Positions 35,624-48,692 of a stretch of 64,000 nt of DNA are shown piece after piece (within the stretch, counting starts at the first letter, position 1; each line of letters opens with the position of its first letter). The notes below the pieces were generated by a model. The model ran no database searches and was not told the origin of the DNA. It saw nothing but the letters and a program-made list of their open reading frames with translations. The stretch comes from Doris montereyensis (Eukaryota; Mollusca; Gastropoda; Nudibranchia; Dorididae). Position numbers and translations under genes: made by a program. The stretch is from assembly GCA_037039925.1 (NCBI GenBank), contig JAXRKP010000694.1, positions 86,001 to 150,000 of the forward strand, read 5' to 3'.

Positions 35624-36249
35624 CTTGTTTGTTGTTTTAATTCTTCTACTTTTTTCTTTTTTTCCTCCTGGAAAGACATCAAGTTCGTATCTAGATATTC
35701 GTGAGTTTAAATCATTACGATATGATGCCCCCTGTCAGTGATGCTTTAATTCGTTTTTATCTCTATTTGTACATGAATGTTTTACCGTTGTTTATGTGAG
35801 AAACTAAAAGAACAGTTCCTTTCTTACAATTTCGTAATCGAAATATCAATTTGGAGCCGATATAAATATTACATTTAGTTACATGTGCCGGGAACATTCT
35901 GAAGAGATTCGATAATTTGTTAACATTTATGAAGATTTAGACGCTCTGTGAATTGATTTTATTATTTTGTGGATCTGCGTCATCGAATTGAATTTAGTCA
36001 TGTGACGAGCTCAATGAATAATGAACGGTCAATTGGACAGTGCCTTAAGGGTTCCTCTTGTGAAAAAGGAAAGAAAGAAGAGAGACAAAGCCTATTCAAA
36101 GCCAACTAATTTAAACAAAAACTAAAAGACTAAATCAAAACTTACTTGTCCTCCGCGATTTCTATTTGGTCAGGGATGTACGAAATACCAGGGAAATACC
36201 GGCCAACACCCCTGACTAGTGCAGCCTGTCATGTGGGAGAAAAAACGAA

Positions 36250-36300
36250 GGGGAGGGGACGGGGATGAAGTGGGGTGGGTGGGGTGGGGTGGGGTGGGAA
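36250..36300 (+). repeat. GGGGT-rich tract
   Basis: Repeated GGGGTGGGT / GGGGT units on the + strand. The runs of G could form a quadruplex. Confidence 0.6.
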
Positions 36301-36546
36301 ATAGATGTCAGTGGGGTTGGTGTAAAGTGTGCTTTGGTTCTGTTTGGCTTTGGGGAGTTATTTTTTGTTGTTGCAGGGTTATTATTATTTTTAATTGTTC
36401 TTTTCAGTTCTCTTCTAGTCGATTTAAAACAATGACTTGGTGTGCTTTAAAAGTCTTAAAAAGTCTTAAAAGCCGGAACGGATTTGTCAGCCGCGCTCGG
36501 CAGTATTTCACGCTTTGAAAGAACAACACTGTCAACATTACTAATA

Positions 36547-36632
36547 CAGTAGTCTCCGCCAAAATGCACGGTCCACGGGTGACAACAAAAAATCGTGCAT
36601 TTTGCCGGCGTGCAATTTGGCGGAAACTACTT
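36547..36632. repeat. Short palindromic element, pogo/Tigger-like ends
   Basis: CAGTAGTCTCCGCCAAAATG at the left mirrors CGTGCAATTTGGCGGAAACT at the right, with a further inner CGTGCATTTTGCC. The insert is only about 86 bp, so it is essentially two terminal inverted repeats. CAGTAGTC-type ends at a TA target are seen in pogo-like elements; the family assignment is tentative. Confidence 0.4.
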
Positions 36633-37066
36633 TACTACAGTTTTGATTGTTTTGTTTCTTTTTAAGTACGAGTTTTTAATAAATCAATACTTTAGTAACG
36701 TCTTGTCAAATCGTGAATGCCTGCTGAACGCTGACAGCGTCGTTCCAGCTATTACGAGTCAACATTTTCGTGTTTGTCGTTCGTTTATATTTTAGACCGA
36801 AAACAAGAAACCTCAATAACTATGTTGTTCATAACAGCAACTTGTCTCGTTGGTCAAATAAATATTTACGTTTTTCACTTCGATAGACTTGCTTACAGTT
36901 ATGCTTCTATCACTTACCTCAATAATACTGTTCTCCATAACAGCGACTTGTCTCGTTGGCCAAATATTACTTTTTCACTTCGATAGACTTGCTTACAACT
37001 AAGCTGCAAATTCAGAGAAAATTAGAGCAATGTAGTCAATTATGCTATTATGATAATTATTCTCTT

Positions 37067-37201
<135 letters not shown>

Positions 37202-37549
37202 GTCCGTCTCTGTCTCTATCTATTTGTCTGTCTCTCTCCATCTCTCTGTCTCTGTTTCTGTCTGTCTGGTCTGTCGGTCTGTCTGTCTGTCTGTGTCTGT
37301 TTGTCTGTCGTCGCTGTCTCTGTCCCTGTCTGCGTATCTGTCTCTGTCTGTCTATCTGTCTGTCTATGTGTCTGCTCTGTTTGAACTTTTCTCTCTCTCA
37401 GCTCTCTCTCTCTTTATTCTCTCTTTGCCAATCTCTTTGGCAATGAGACATCCACGAGGAGATCTTCTCTCTTCTCTCTCTCTCTCTCTAGTAGTGTTAC
37501 TAAGCACACTGAACATGTTTTGTGAAATATATATATACATGTTTTGTAA

Positions 37550-37925
<376 letters not shown>

Positions 37926-38529
37926 GAGGGGAGAGGGGAGAGGAGTGGAGGGGGGCAGAGGCAGAATTTATAAACCAGGAGAGGAGGGAGTGGGGACAGA
38001 GGCAGAATTTATTAACCACAATTTAATGCCTTACAAGAACAAGGATAGTTAAGTTTCTCATGGTTTATATGAAACAGTAATTAAAGAAATAGTAAGTGTA
38101 TCTGACAGTAAGCACATGATTTAAGGTATCGGTAATTCAAACATGCATTATTTCATAAACATGAAATTATAATATTAACTCTTCTAAAAATTAATTACAT
38201 TTAGATTTAGATTATCATAACATTTGTCACTTACGGTTCCAAGGATCTTACAATGAATGCCCGTCGTCAGTGGTCGTACCGGATGCACCGATAGGAACTA
38301 AGCCGCATCGTTGAATAGTGTGCATACACTCATGTTGAGTTTTTTTGAACATTTGCAGCAAAATTAAGATAAATAGGGGCATCGTGGGCCATCTCAAAAT
38401 TAAGAATTATTGACATGATACATAATAATTAATGTTAGTGTATCTCCACATTTAAAAAAAATTATTATTATCTATATATGTGTGTGTATGTATGTACTTA
38501 TGTATGTATGCATTTATCTATGTCTGCCT

Positions 38530-38654
38530 GTCTATGTATGTATGTATGTATGTATGTATGTATGTATGTATGTATGTATGTATGTATGTATGTATGTATG
38601 TATGTATGTATGTATGTATGTATGTATGTATGTATGTATGTATGTATGTATGTA
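38530..38654. repeat. (TATG)n microsatellite
   Basis: About 31 uninterrupted 4-bp units, with imperfect units from 38478. Confidence 0.95.
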
Positions 38655-38696
38655 TATGATATACATTTAAAGACATTTTTTCCTGTCTTTTGCAAG

Positions 38697-38777
38697 ACCC
38701 GAAGATTTGTTTCTTGGTACAAGACGGACAGAATGCTCGAGATGGCTGCTCGGTCTAACAGCTGCGCGTATAACTAA
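38697..38777 (+). CDS. Candidate terminal coding exon (unrecognised)
   Basis: A pyrimidine-rich acceptor (TTTTTCCTGTCTTTTGCAAG, to 38696) precedes 26 open codons, TRRFVSWYKTDRMLEMAARS then NSCAYN, and a TAA at 38775-38777. Composition differs sharply from the flanking repeats. Start phase 0 matches the end of the candidate exon 31016-31072. No family recognised. Confidence 0.3.
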   Translation, partial: TRRFVSWYKTDRMLEMAARSNSCAYN

Positions 38778-39408
38778 AGTATTTGCAGTTGAAATCATTT
38801 TCTAGGAATATCCAGTTTATACATTATCATAACTGATAGCCCAAGAGACGGATTAATTTATAGTCTGTACACAAATGCTCAAAACTAACAAGGACAATAT
38901 ATAATTTATCCCCCAACAGGCCATTTCACTAATGTTCTTCTCATTCCTGGATTCCCAACAACGCCTATGTCAGTCAAAGTGACATTGTGATTATTATATC
39001 AAATCTTCTTGATATTTTAAGACTTCTGTTACCAGCGTTTTATTCACAGGTGATGAAAGTACACTCTAAAGAATTAGCAACCAACCATGTGCACAGTTTA
39101 ACGTTATCGTTAGCGCATTGGCTGCTTCGTTCTCGCTCTCGCTTATACGGCTATTTTACACGCTATTTTATACGCTATTTTATACTTTATACGCTAATAC
39201 GCTACCTTCATTGGATTCTTAAATTATATCATAGTATTCGTTGTGCATCTATTTATGATATTCTTTTATATCTTTACAAACTCTGTCCTTAAATTGGATT
39301 CAATCAGCTTTGGCCAGTATTATTAACACCATGAACACGACCCTTGGTATGATGGGGATAAGCAATGTGTTGGTCGCCTACACACCACAACTCGCTGCAC
39401 TCTGTGAT

Positions 39409-39612
39409 AAACACATCAAACCCACTACATTGATTACATAGAGACTCAAATTATATCGTCTTTATAAACACAGCAAACCCACTACATTGATCACACAGAC
39501 ACTCAAATTATATCGTCTTTATAAACACATCAAAACCCACTACATTGTCAAAGACACTCATTTTGTACTTCTTTATAAAGGAAAACCCACAGCATTGGCA
39601 AACTCAAATAAA
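39409..39612. repeat. 57-bp tandem repeat, about 3.5 units
   Basis: Units contain AAACACATCAAACCCACTAC, ATTGATCACACAGACACTCA and AATTATATCGTCTTTAT. The array lies just upstream of the Jockey/CR1-like LINE coding region and may be its 5' leader. Confidence 0.8.
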
Positions 39613-39639
39613 CGTCACACTGATATGAGCAAACAAAAT

Positions 39640-41975
39640 CAAGATTCAAGGCCCTAACAAAAACAACCTCATTCACATTTACCCTAGAACAAACTACCAT
39701 CTCCTAAAAAATTCTCACTGTTAACTGTCGCAGCGTCACAAACAAAAGAACTGAATTGTCTGTGCTTATAGACGAGCACAGACCTGACGTTGTGTGTGGC
39801 ACTGAGTCTTGGCTCAATGACCAAATAAAGTCAGGTGAAATATTTCGGAACAATTATACGGCCTATAAGAAAGACAGACCCACACAAGGAGGGGGTGTTT
39901 TCGTTTTTAGTTGAAAACGGATCTTACCTCACTAGAACAAACAGACCACGGAACTGATTGCAACTGATATGGGTCAAAGTCAAAATCTAAGACAACAAAG
40001 ACTTACCAATTGGATCCTTCAACACGCCACATCGAAATGCCAGTGACATCTATGAATTGAACAAATCCTTACACAAGATTAACACCAACCATCTACCCCT
40101 TATAAGCAAATAATGCTAGTAGAGGATTTTAATTGTCCAGACATAGATTGGGATAACTGCGTACTATCTTCAGAATGCCATGATCGTCAAATCCAACAAT
40201 CATTCATCGAAATGACTATCGAAACCAGGCTGACACAGATCCACATTGAACCAACACGGAATGGTAATTTACTTGATCTGGTCTTTGTTTCAAATGCTTC
40301 CTGAGTCGAGTCATCATTATCAGTTCCAGGCAATATATCGGATCATAATGCTGTTGTCACTAACATCAAGACTCAACCTTTCTACTTATAACAAACGCCC
40401 AAGATATGCTTCCAATATAGAAAGGCTGATTGGACCTCATTGAAACATGATATTACCAGGATGTCAACAATAGTAATGAAGAAATATACAGAAAACGCTA
40501 CCACTGATAAACTCTGGAACTACTTCCATACCCAAATCACCAGAGCCATTGAAAGCTACCTTCCACATAAGAAAAGGAAAATGTCACTTCCTTCTCCGGC
40601 TAAACAATCGAAAACGACTAAATTTTGTACAGGCAAGCAAAAATCAGCAAAAACTGGACGACCTACCGATACTTTCAACGACATATCAAACAAGAGATGA
40701 GAAAAGCAAACGATGAATTCATAAATAACATCATCCTCAAGGGACTTCAAAGAAAAACACAAAACCGTTTTGGAGATATGTTAAAAACAACGATGGCATC
40801 CTCCACAGCAATTGTCAAGCCAAAGCCCGAATACCTCTTGACCAGTTCAAATCAGTATTCAGATCGGATGATCAAGAGAAACAATGCCACCAGTCAACAT
40901 TGAAAGTGAAATGACGATTTCGAGCATCAAAATCAATAAATGGGGAGTAGCAAAATTATTGACGGTATCGACACAGCAAAAGTCACAGGCCCTGACAACA
41001 TCCCAAACCAGGTCCTTAAAGAATGTGCAAACGAAACCGCTCCGCACTTGCCTTTATATTTCAAAGCTCCATAGACACTGGACTACTATCAGAGGCTTGG
41101 TTAAAAGCAAACATATCCTGTATTTTCATAAAGGGAAACAAACGCCAAGCAGAAATTACAGACCCATTTCTCTCACGTCTGTCATATCAAAATATTTGAG
41201 CATGTTGTATTCAACAACCTTATAGAACACCTTGAGAGTAGCAACATCCTAACAAGCTTTAATCACGGATTCAGGTCTGGATACTCCTGTGAGACACAAC
41301 TACTCATCACAACTCCAAGCACAGAATGCGGTTACTCAAGTTGACGTGGGAATACTTGACTTTTCCAATGCTTTTGATACAGTCCCCCACAATAAACGAT
41401 CGTACAAATTGCATATATATGGCGTCCGAGGACCTCTACAAACATTGCTGACAAATTTCCTAACAAAGCAAAAAATGAGAGTAGTAGTGGAAGGAACATC
41501 ATCAGAAGAGTCTCCTGTAACATTAGGTGTCCAAAAAGGCACAGTTCTACGCCCTCTCCTGTTCCAGTTTCATATAAATGATCTACCTGAAAGAGTAACA
41601 TCGCAGGTGCGATTATTTGCCGATGACTGTCTAATCTACCGTAGTATTCAGTCAAGTCAAGATAATGTCATCTTACTAGAAGATCTCAACTCTCTTTAAA
41701 AATGGGCCAGCGACTGGGGTATATGCTTCAATATAAAAAAAAGACATATTTTGAGCACAAAGAAGAAATCTAGTCGCAAATATCAGCTAAACAAACACAA
41801 TATTAGAAGTGAAGAAAAGTCCCTATCTTGGAATAATAATATCTGAGGATCTGAAAACCACATCACAAAAATCACGCAAAAGCAAGCTCTACCATATGCT
41901 TCCTTCAGAAGAAATCTAAGACATTATCCCATGTACTACAGGTGAAATGCATATATGTCGCTTGTGAGATCTACG
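39640..41975 (+). mobile_element. Jockey/CR1-like LINE, 5' part (interrupted by LINE copy D)
   Basis: Broken frames read NCRSVTNKRTELSVLIDEHR and PDVVCGTESWLND, an endonuclease of the HNIRSL...TESWL type. VEDFNCPDIDWDN and NGNLLDLVFVSN follow. The reverse transcriptase has YRPISLTSV, DFSNAFDTVPHNK, GTVLRPLLF and LFADDCLIY (near 41611-41637). Many stops and frame shifts show it is old. The ORF is cut at 41975 and continues at 45245, either side of LINE copy D. The left boundary is approximate. Confidence 0.8.
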
Positions 41976-42438
41976 CCCGGGCAGTGGACAGGTAAGCACA
42001 TGTACGGGGAGTAGATGACCCCGCCCTCCACGTGTTTCCTGCTGCCTTGCAGGTCGGTCTTGACTGACCAAAGGCTAAGGGAGTTAACCCTGACAGAAAA
42101 TAACAAACTGCTGCCTTGCAGGTTGGTCTTGAATGACCAAAGGCTAAGGGAGTTAACCCTGACAGAAAATAACAAGGCCTGGTAGGGGCCTCAAAGTGGC
42201 AGCCCCACCATCTACCTAGGGTACAGTGGGCTAATCCTCTGCTTATCCAAAACCTAACTGATGTTGAGAGAAATAAACTATTTTTGGAATATAACGTTAG
42301 AATAAATGGAAAGGTTAGAATTAGTTGAAGAAATGGAAAAATTCAAAGTAGACATTTTGGCTATTATAGAAACAAAGAAAAAAGGACAAGGAATAGAAAA
42401 TGTAGGACCAAATAATATTTTAATCTTCTCAGGAGTAG

Positions 42439-42966
42439 ATGTCAAAGATAGAGCTAGGAGCAGGAGTAGGTCTCCTAGTGCATAAAAAGCATGAAAAGCT
42501 ACTAGAAAACTGGAAATGTATAAGCCCACGGCTATTAGAGGTAAATATTAAACCGGGAAGAGAAATTAAATTATTAATAGCTTATGGACCAAACAAAGAT
42601 GCTACTAAAGAAGAAAAATATACCTTCGAAAATGATTTACAAACAGCTGCAGAGAATCTTAAACACAAACAGGAACTAATGGTTTTAGGAGATTTAAACG
42701 CTAGAGTAGGCAACAATATAGAAACATCAGGAGGAATAATAGGTAAAGAAGGAGATGCAACAACTTATCCAAATGGAGAGAGACTAATAGATTTTTGCCT
42801 AAAGAATAACATGAAAATAGCCAACACATTTTTTCCTCATAAAGATATCCACAAATATACAATAGTAAATGAAGACAGGTGTGAAAAGTCAATGATAGAC
42901 TACATAATAGTTAGCAGCTCCCTCTTTTTACAATACACTGGATGCAAGAGTAAACAGAGGAGCTGA
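42439..42966 (+). pseudogene. LINE copy D endonuclease ORF
   Basis: 175 open codons: [48 protein letters not shown] (catalytic GDxNA), [19 protein letters not shown] and RCEKSMIDYIIVSS. The SDHH motif ([11 protein letters not shown]) lies just after in another frame at about 42970-43000. Confidence 0.8.
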
Positions 42967-43409
42967 AATATTTAGTGATCATCACCTAGTGATTGCCAAA
43001 ATGAGATTACTGACTGAAGAAAACAAACAGAAAAGGACAGAGAAGAAAGCTACTAAACTTAAAATACAGGAACTTAATAAACCAATAGTAAAAGAGATAT
43101 ACCAATCTAGGATAAAAAGATTTATCAGTGAAAGGCAGATGGATATGAATAATAGCACAATAGAAGAAAAGTGGCAAATGTATAAAGAGACACTCCTCAG
43201 TTGTACTGAAGAGATCTGTGGTAGGAAAACAAATTAAAGGAGATGGGAAAAGAACAGCATGGTGGAATGAGAATGTCAACACTAAGATAAGGATGCCTGG
43301 AAGAAATACTTGCAAACAAAAAGACCAGAGGATAGGATAGATTACGTGAATAAAAGAACTATCGCCAAAGAGGAAGTTAGGAAAGCAAAACAGGAACAGT
43401 GGAAAGAGT

Positions 43410-44222
43410 TTGGACAAAGACTTCAAGAAAGCTATCAAGGAAATCAAAAGCTGTTCTGGGAGGGCAATGAAGAGCATGAGAAAGACCAAAGCATGCCCAA
43501 TACGACAAATTAAGAATGCCAAAGGAGAAATAATGAAAGAAGACAGTCAAATCATGGAAACGTGGAGAAAGTATTTTCAACAATTACATAATCCCTCCAG
43601 AACATATGAAACAAGGAGTAAAGATCAATTAGTAAGAGTAACAAGGAATCCAGAGGAGACAGCTGAAGATGTAAATATATCAATGGAAGAACTTCAAACA
43701 GCTATAAGAAAAGTGAAATTAGGAAAAGCCCCAGGAGCAAATCAAGTTTATCCAGAAATAATTAAAAACCAAGGGAGAGAGGCAGACAAACTACTACACG
43801 CAATATGCCAACAAGCATGGAAGTCCAAACAGGTGCCAGACGACTGGAAAAAGGGAACGGTAGTACCAATACATAAGAAAGGATCAACTATGGAATGCTC
43901 AAACTATAGAGGGATATCACTACTTAGCGTACCAGGAAAAGTGTATGTAAGGATACTGGAAATGAGACTAAGGAATAGAGTAGAGGATCAGATTGAAGAA
44001 CATCAAAGTGGATTTAGACCAGGAAGAAATGTACAAGACCACATATTTACAATTAGACAAATAATAGAAAAATTCCTTGAGAGAAATATTGACTTGCACC
44101 TGTGTTTTATAGATCTAGAAAAGGCGTTTGACACTGTGAGGAGGGACGAACTGTGGCATTCCTTAAAAGAACACAATGTAGAGCAAAATTTAATAGAAGC
44201 CATTAAAAAGTTTTTACAATAA
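43410..44222 (+). pseudogene. LINE copy D reverse transcriptase ORF
   Basis: 270 open codons, the longest LINE frame in the window. It includes [60 protein letters not shown] and [18 protein letters not shown]. It ends at a +1 slip in an A/T run (AAAAAGTTTTTAC, about 44206). The remaining RT motifs, GVRQGCILSPLLF and SFADDIVLFGKS, follow in the next frames. ADD is the catalytic pair. Confidence 0.88.
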
Positions 44223-45244
44223 ACCAACATGTGCAGTGAGAGTATCTGGAAACATATCTGCAGAATTTGATGTAGATATAGGAGTAAGACAGGGTTGTAT
44301 CCTAAGTCCTCTTTTGTTTATCACATTTATGGGTTCAGTCGCAAAGGCATCCTCAAAAATGAAGAAAATGAATGTAGGTGTGTGGAAGCTCAAAACCAGT
44401 AAATGTATCAATGCTTTCATTTGCCGATGATATAGTTCTGTTTGGAAAATCAGACAGTGACCTTCAGTCGAATATCAACATTATGAACAATGAACTAAAT
44501 AAAAGAGGAATGAGAGTAAATGCAAAGAAAACCAAAACAATGCTAGTAACTAGGGAAGCTAAAACACAAAATCTTAAATTGGGCAGGGAGAATTTAGAAC
44601 AAATTCAAAGCTACAATTACCTAGGAGTAATGATTAACTCTGAGGGAAAACTAAGAGAAGAAATCAGCCAGAGAATCAAAAAGACAAGTGCAATATATAA
44701 CCATCTAGGAAAGGCATTTGTAGGTAAACAAGAATTGTCAACAAAAACCAAAAATGGCAGTATACAACACAGTTTATTGTCCATACTCTCCTCTATGGCA
44801 GTGAAACCTGGACCTTAGACAGTAGAGAATACAGTAGGGTACAGGCAGCTGAAATGAAATATCTAAGAAGAGCAGTAGGCAAAACTAAAAGATACAAAAT
44901 CAGAAACACAACAATAAGAGATCAAACCAAAGCAGGTGGCATAAAAACTAAGATAGAAATAAATCAATTGAGATGGTTTGGGCATGTAAACAGAATGAAA
45001 GACAATAGAATAGCTAAATCAGTATACAGTGCTAAAGCCCAAGGTAAAAGATCAAAACACAGACCTCGGAGAAAGTGGGAAGAAAATTTAAAAGAGGCAT
45101 TGAAGAATATAAATATAACATTTTTGGAAGGAAACAGAAAATGCCAGGACAGGGCCTCCTAGAAAAGATCATATTGGGCATCTGAACCCATACACCGTAA
45201 GGTAGAAATGGGAGCTGATAAAGAAAGAAAAGAAAAGATCTACG

Positions 45245-45740
45245 TTGGAATATGGGGCCACAGTGTGTGATCCATACCTTGAAGAGGACATCAAAAGGTT
45301 AGTGGGAATCCAGTGACAGGAGTTCGTTTCATCACCGGAGATTACAGCTCTAGAACACCAGGCTGCATTACACAAATGCTCCAGGAGCAAAACTCCCTGA
45401 CCTCAAAGATCGAAGAAAACAGCTCAGACTAACCTTCATGGTCAAAATTGTCAAAGGAATAACTCCATTAAATTCCCTCAGTGAAATTCTTAATCCCAAA
45501 ACGTTCCAAGGGTATCATCAAACCATGAAAATTTGAAGACTACATAACGAATAACATAATTTTGAGCCCTACGTCACAAACACAAATTGCTACACAATAC
45601 CACCATCACATACAAAAAACTACAGAAACTCTTTCTTCATCCGTACCATCATTGACTGGAATCACCTCGATGATCATACCATCAACTCAACATTGATCGA
45701 AATTTTCAGAGAAAGACTGTCATGTCTATAAACTGTCTGT
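45245..45740 (+). mobile_element. Jockey/CR1-like LINE, 3' part (after LINE copy D)
   Basis: Continues the frame broken at 41975: LEYGATVCDPYLEEDIKRL, then in shifted frames RFITGDYSSRTPGCITQML, RRKQLRLTFMVKIVKGI, NSFFIRTIIDWNHLDD and FRERLSCL. This is the standard C-terminal region of Jockey/CR1-type reverse transcriptases (LEY...WDPY...R.T.MYKI...SFFPR.I..WN.L). The 3' end is approximate. Confidence 0.8.
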
Positions 45741-45744
45741 TGTA

Positions 45745-46255
45745 ATTACGCCAATAACTAGTTTCTACAACATATTATTTAGATTCAAATTACAGACACA
45801 TTCAGATATTGCAAAATAATCATGGAGATGAAAAATCTGTATATCTTTATTTTTAGAACATTTAAAAGAAAAAATAGCTGAAAAAAAAAAACACGTTTTG
45901 ATTTTAATGAATTTTATTTAACAAATTTGATCAGTTTTTGTTTACTGAATGCATCTTGAGAAAATGTCATACTTGTTTATGTACAATATCAAATAAATAA
46001 ACAGCTGTCAGAAATCCACAAAAATTAATTAAGTAACATTTCATTTGGCCAACAAACTTTGAAGAATACATCACAATCCTATCAACCCTGTCCCCCCCAA
46101 CTAAAATCCCAACACACACACACACACACAAAAAAATAAGTAAGTCCCATACTAAGAGTTGAGCATAGGGTAATCAAGAGTAAAGTCCTGATTTGTCTGG
46201 CAAAATATTACAAATGTGGTAATTTGCCAGTCGTTCCATGCTGCCTTACTTTCAC
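45745..46255. other. AT-rich spacer, no gene
   Basis: Low-complexity A-rich runs, a (CA)n at 46103-46129 and no open frame of note. Confidence 0.6.
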
Positions 46256-46385
46256 AGAATCTGAATAGACCTATCTACCTATATCGCTGCCAACAGAAGG
46301 GACAGACAAATTTTCCCAGACTGGGAATCAAACTTGGGCCTTCTGGGTGGTAGTCTGATGCTCTATCGACTGAGATACCAATATA
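46255..46385 (-). repeat. tRNA-derived SINE-like repeat, minus strand
   Basis: The complement begins TGGTATCTCAGTCGATAGAG (A box) and has CAAGTTTGATTCCCAGTCTG (B box). A non-tRNA body follows that includes TTTGTCTGTCCCTTCTGTTG. The head differs from the 29601 family, suggesting a second SINE type. Confidence 0.4.
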
Positions 46386-46807
46386 CACACATGCTAAGCA
46401 AGAACAAACAACGAACAGTAAAACAAGCATGAGAAAATGTGCTTTTGGTACTCAGTCAATGCAAATGGTGTCTCCAGTGAGACAAAACGATTCAACAAAT
46501 TTAATTATAATTAAGTGTATTTATTTATTAAAAAATCGAAATGTAATGTAAATTGTAAACACTAATATTCAAATTCAAATAAATGCAAAATGTGAACAGG
46601 GCTAGATCTCCTTTCAGTCTTATAAGCATTCAGTCCATGAAAAAACAATTCAAACCCCTTCACAAACTGACAATAGTGACAACATAATAAATTATGAAAA
46701 TAAATATCATGTTGAAATAAATGAAGCTAATGACAGCAATAGTGTGCAAAAAATGAGATTTAAAAAAAAAAAAAGAAACTCTTTCAAGGCTGTTACGACC
46801 CATAGAG

Positions 46808-47040
46808 ATGGCATCTGTGGCAGAGTTGTTAGGTTGCCAGAGTTGGGATCATAAGGTCCAAGGTTAGAATCCTAGCAAAACTGGGTCCAACATTGTGGTC
46901 CTTAGGAAAGACATAACGTACATTTCCCCCATTCGACTCAGATACAAAGGTAAAAGCACTAGCTTGGGTGCTTGCACCTGTTCTACTTCACGCTATAGAA
47001 ACTGGGATATGCTACAGCTGGGCCGTAAAGTAAAGCAGGA
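46808..47040 (+). mobile_element. tRNA-derived SINE-like element, copy 2
   Basis: A degraded head (GGCATCTGTGGCAGAGTTGT, AAGGTTAGAATCC) is followed by the shared body: GTCCAACATTGTGGTCCTTA, GGAAAGACATAACGTACATT, TCGACTCAGATACAAAGG and AGCACTAGCTTGGG. Same family as 29601-29890. Confidence 0.6.
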
Positions 47041-47049
47041 ACATTGACA

Positions 47050-48692
47050 ATACATCATTTCCCAGATGGCATGTTAGTCTGTCACACCTTTCACTCCCCA
47101 CCTGATGCTGGTACCCATTAACATATGGGAAGATTAGAGGGAAATGTGTGTGTTGCGTGGCTTTCTAGGAACACAACATTAGTCCTAACACTAACATTGC
47201 TTGGAATTAAAATCCACACCTCTCACAATCCTAATCAGGCTAATTACAACATTAATTTGAAATAAGTATTTGGTATATGATATTCTGGCAAGTATGTCAC
47301 TCAGCCATGGCTGAGCTGCATTTGAATCAGGTTGGAGCATTCAGATGATAAGAGTTTGTTAAGATTTAAAAAAAAGCAAGTAAATAAATAAATATAATAT
47401 GAGTGATGTGAAAAAGATGGCTGACAGAATAGCTATACAATGTACATGTGTGCTATTATTGCTATTTCTCTTGTCTTCGTTTCTACAGATTAAAAAATGA
47501 AGAAGATTTTGTCAACATGTGTCCATATTCGCCAAACAATCAAGCATTAATTGATTTGTTATGCAATGTTGTATACAATTAGTCATACAAATATACGAAT
47601 AAAAAGATAGAAATTGGAATATTCTACTGTCGTTCAGAGAACGGAAATTCATGGTATAACATTCGAATCGTCTTGACTCATGTAGACCTTTTTCTAAATT
47701 AACTTTCTGTTTTTACTTGACAGATTTGGAACGGCAGGGAGCAGTTTCGTTACTGTTGTTTGAAATTGCTCTAAAGAATATTTTCACAGATCATAAACAT
47801 GGAAAATAAAAAAGACATTGACCATTTTCTTTGGAATTTATTTTATTACATTTCATTTGGAGTGATTTAGATGGAAATCATGTTGTAAGTCTTGACTTTG
47901 ATTTTCTTCTATTTTATGCTACAACAAACATATATATTGATGAATTGTAAAATCTTGTTAATTTCCAGATATCTTAGCTCAATAAATAGTTTATTGCTCT
48001 CTGTGTTACCAATTCATTAAACAAAATGCAATGGCTTGTTCAGTTACTTTAAAATGGGATCAAAATGTAAAATATTAAGGAATTAAAGATTTCTGTACAA
48101 ATGTGTCAGGGGCAATGTATATTTCTGCAGGTACACAAGAAACTTTCAAGACAGAGTGTATCAATGTATTCTGAGGGAAGACCTTGTTATGTGAGAAAAA
48201 GAGACAGGGAAAAATACCGCAGGAAGCACTGTACATCTGATGAACAAAGCACCAAGTGGAAAGGTGATGACGGACTTGCTTGTTGAAAATTTAACATTTA
48301 ACATAATAGACAAATTAGCATGTGATTTATGGTATACATGGTAAAAACAACACGTTAGTGAGAAGCTGCAATCCATGCCATCTTAGGACATTTGATGGAT
48401 GGCGTGGATTGAATTCAGATTGTACAAAGTCCTCTTCCCTGCAAGGTCAATTTCATGACTTTTCCAAGAGCTGGCCTACTCAGAATATTTTCTTTTTTGT
48501 TATTAATCAACTGGAAAATAAATAGACACATTTTAACCTACGAAGCGAATCACAAATCAACCAGCCTTAACTCAATCTGTAAAATATGGTTGTGAGAGTG
48601 TTGAAAAAATAGACATGACCGTTGTTTTGATCTTTAGTTCGATAGTACAGGAACATATGATTAAATTTTCTTAACTAAAATCATGCTTTGTG
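47050..48692. other. TUBE1 3' flank, no other gene recognised
   Basis: AT-rich DNA between the SINE copy and the TUBE1 stop codon. On the minus strand the right part should contain the TUBE1 3' UTR. TTTATT-type complements of AATAAA exist (for example near 47833), but I cannot choose one. Confidence 0.5.

Larger units (their letters stand above)
41976..45235 (+). mobile_element. RTE-like LINE copy D (full length, nested in older LINE)
   Basis: Flanked by a 9-bp duplication, AGATCTACG (41967-41975 and 45236-45244), which fixes both ends: CCCGGGCAGTGGACAGG on the left and GATAAAGAAAGAAAAGAAA on the right. It has two 5' monomers, an endonuclease (42439-42966), a reverse transcriptase (43410-44222 and 44236-44818) and a C-terminal region (44854-45162) with [10 protein letters not shown]. 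Only a few frame breaks. A short deletion removes the TWNVR start of the endonuclease (about 42275-42300). Confidence 0.9.

Noticed and set aside
39640..45740. Retrovirus or LTR retrotransposon
   Set aside because: No LTRs, gag, protease or integrase; the endonuclease and RT motifs are those of non-LTR elements.
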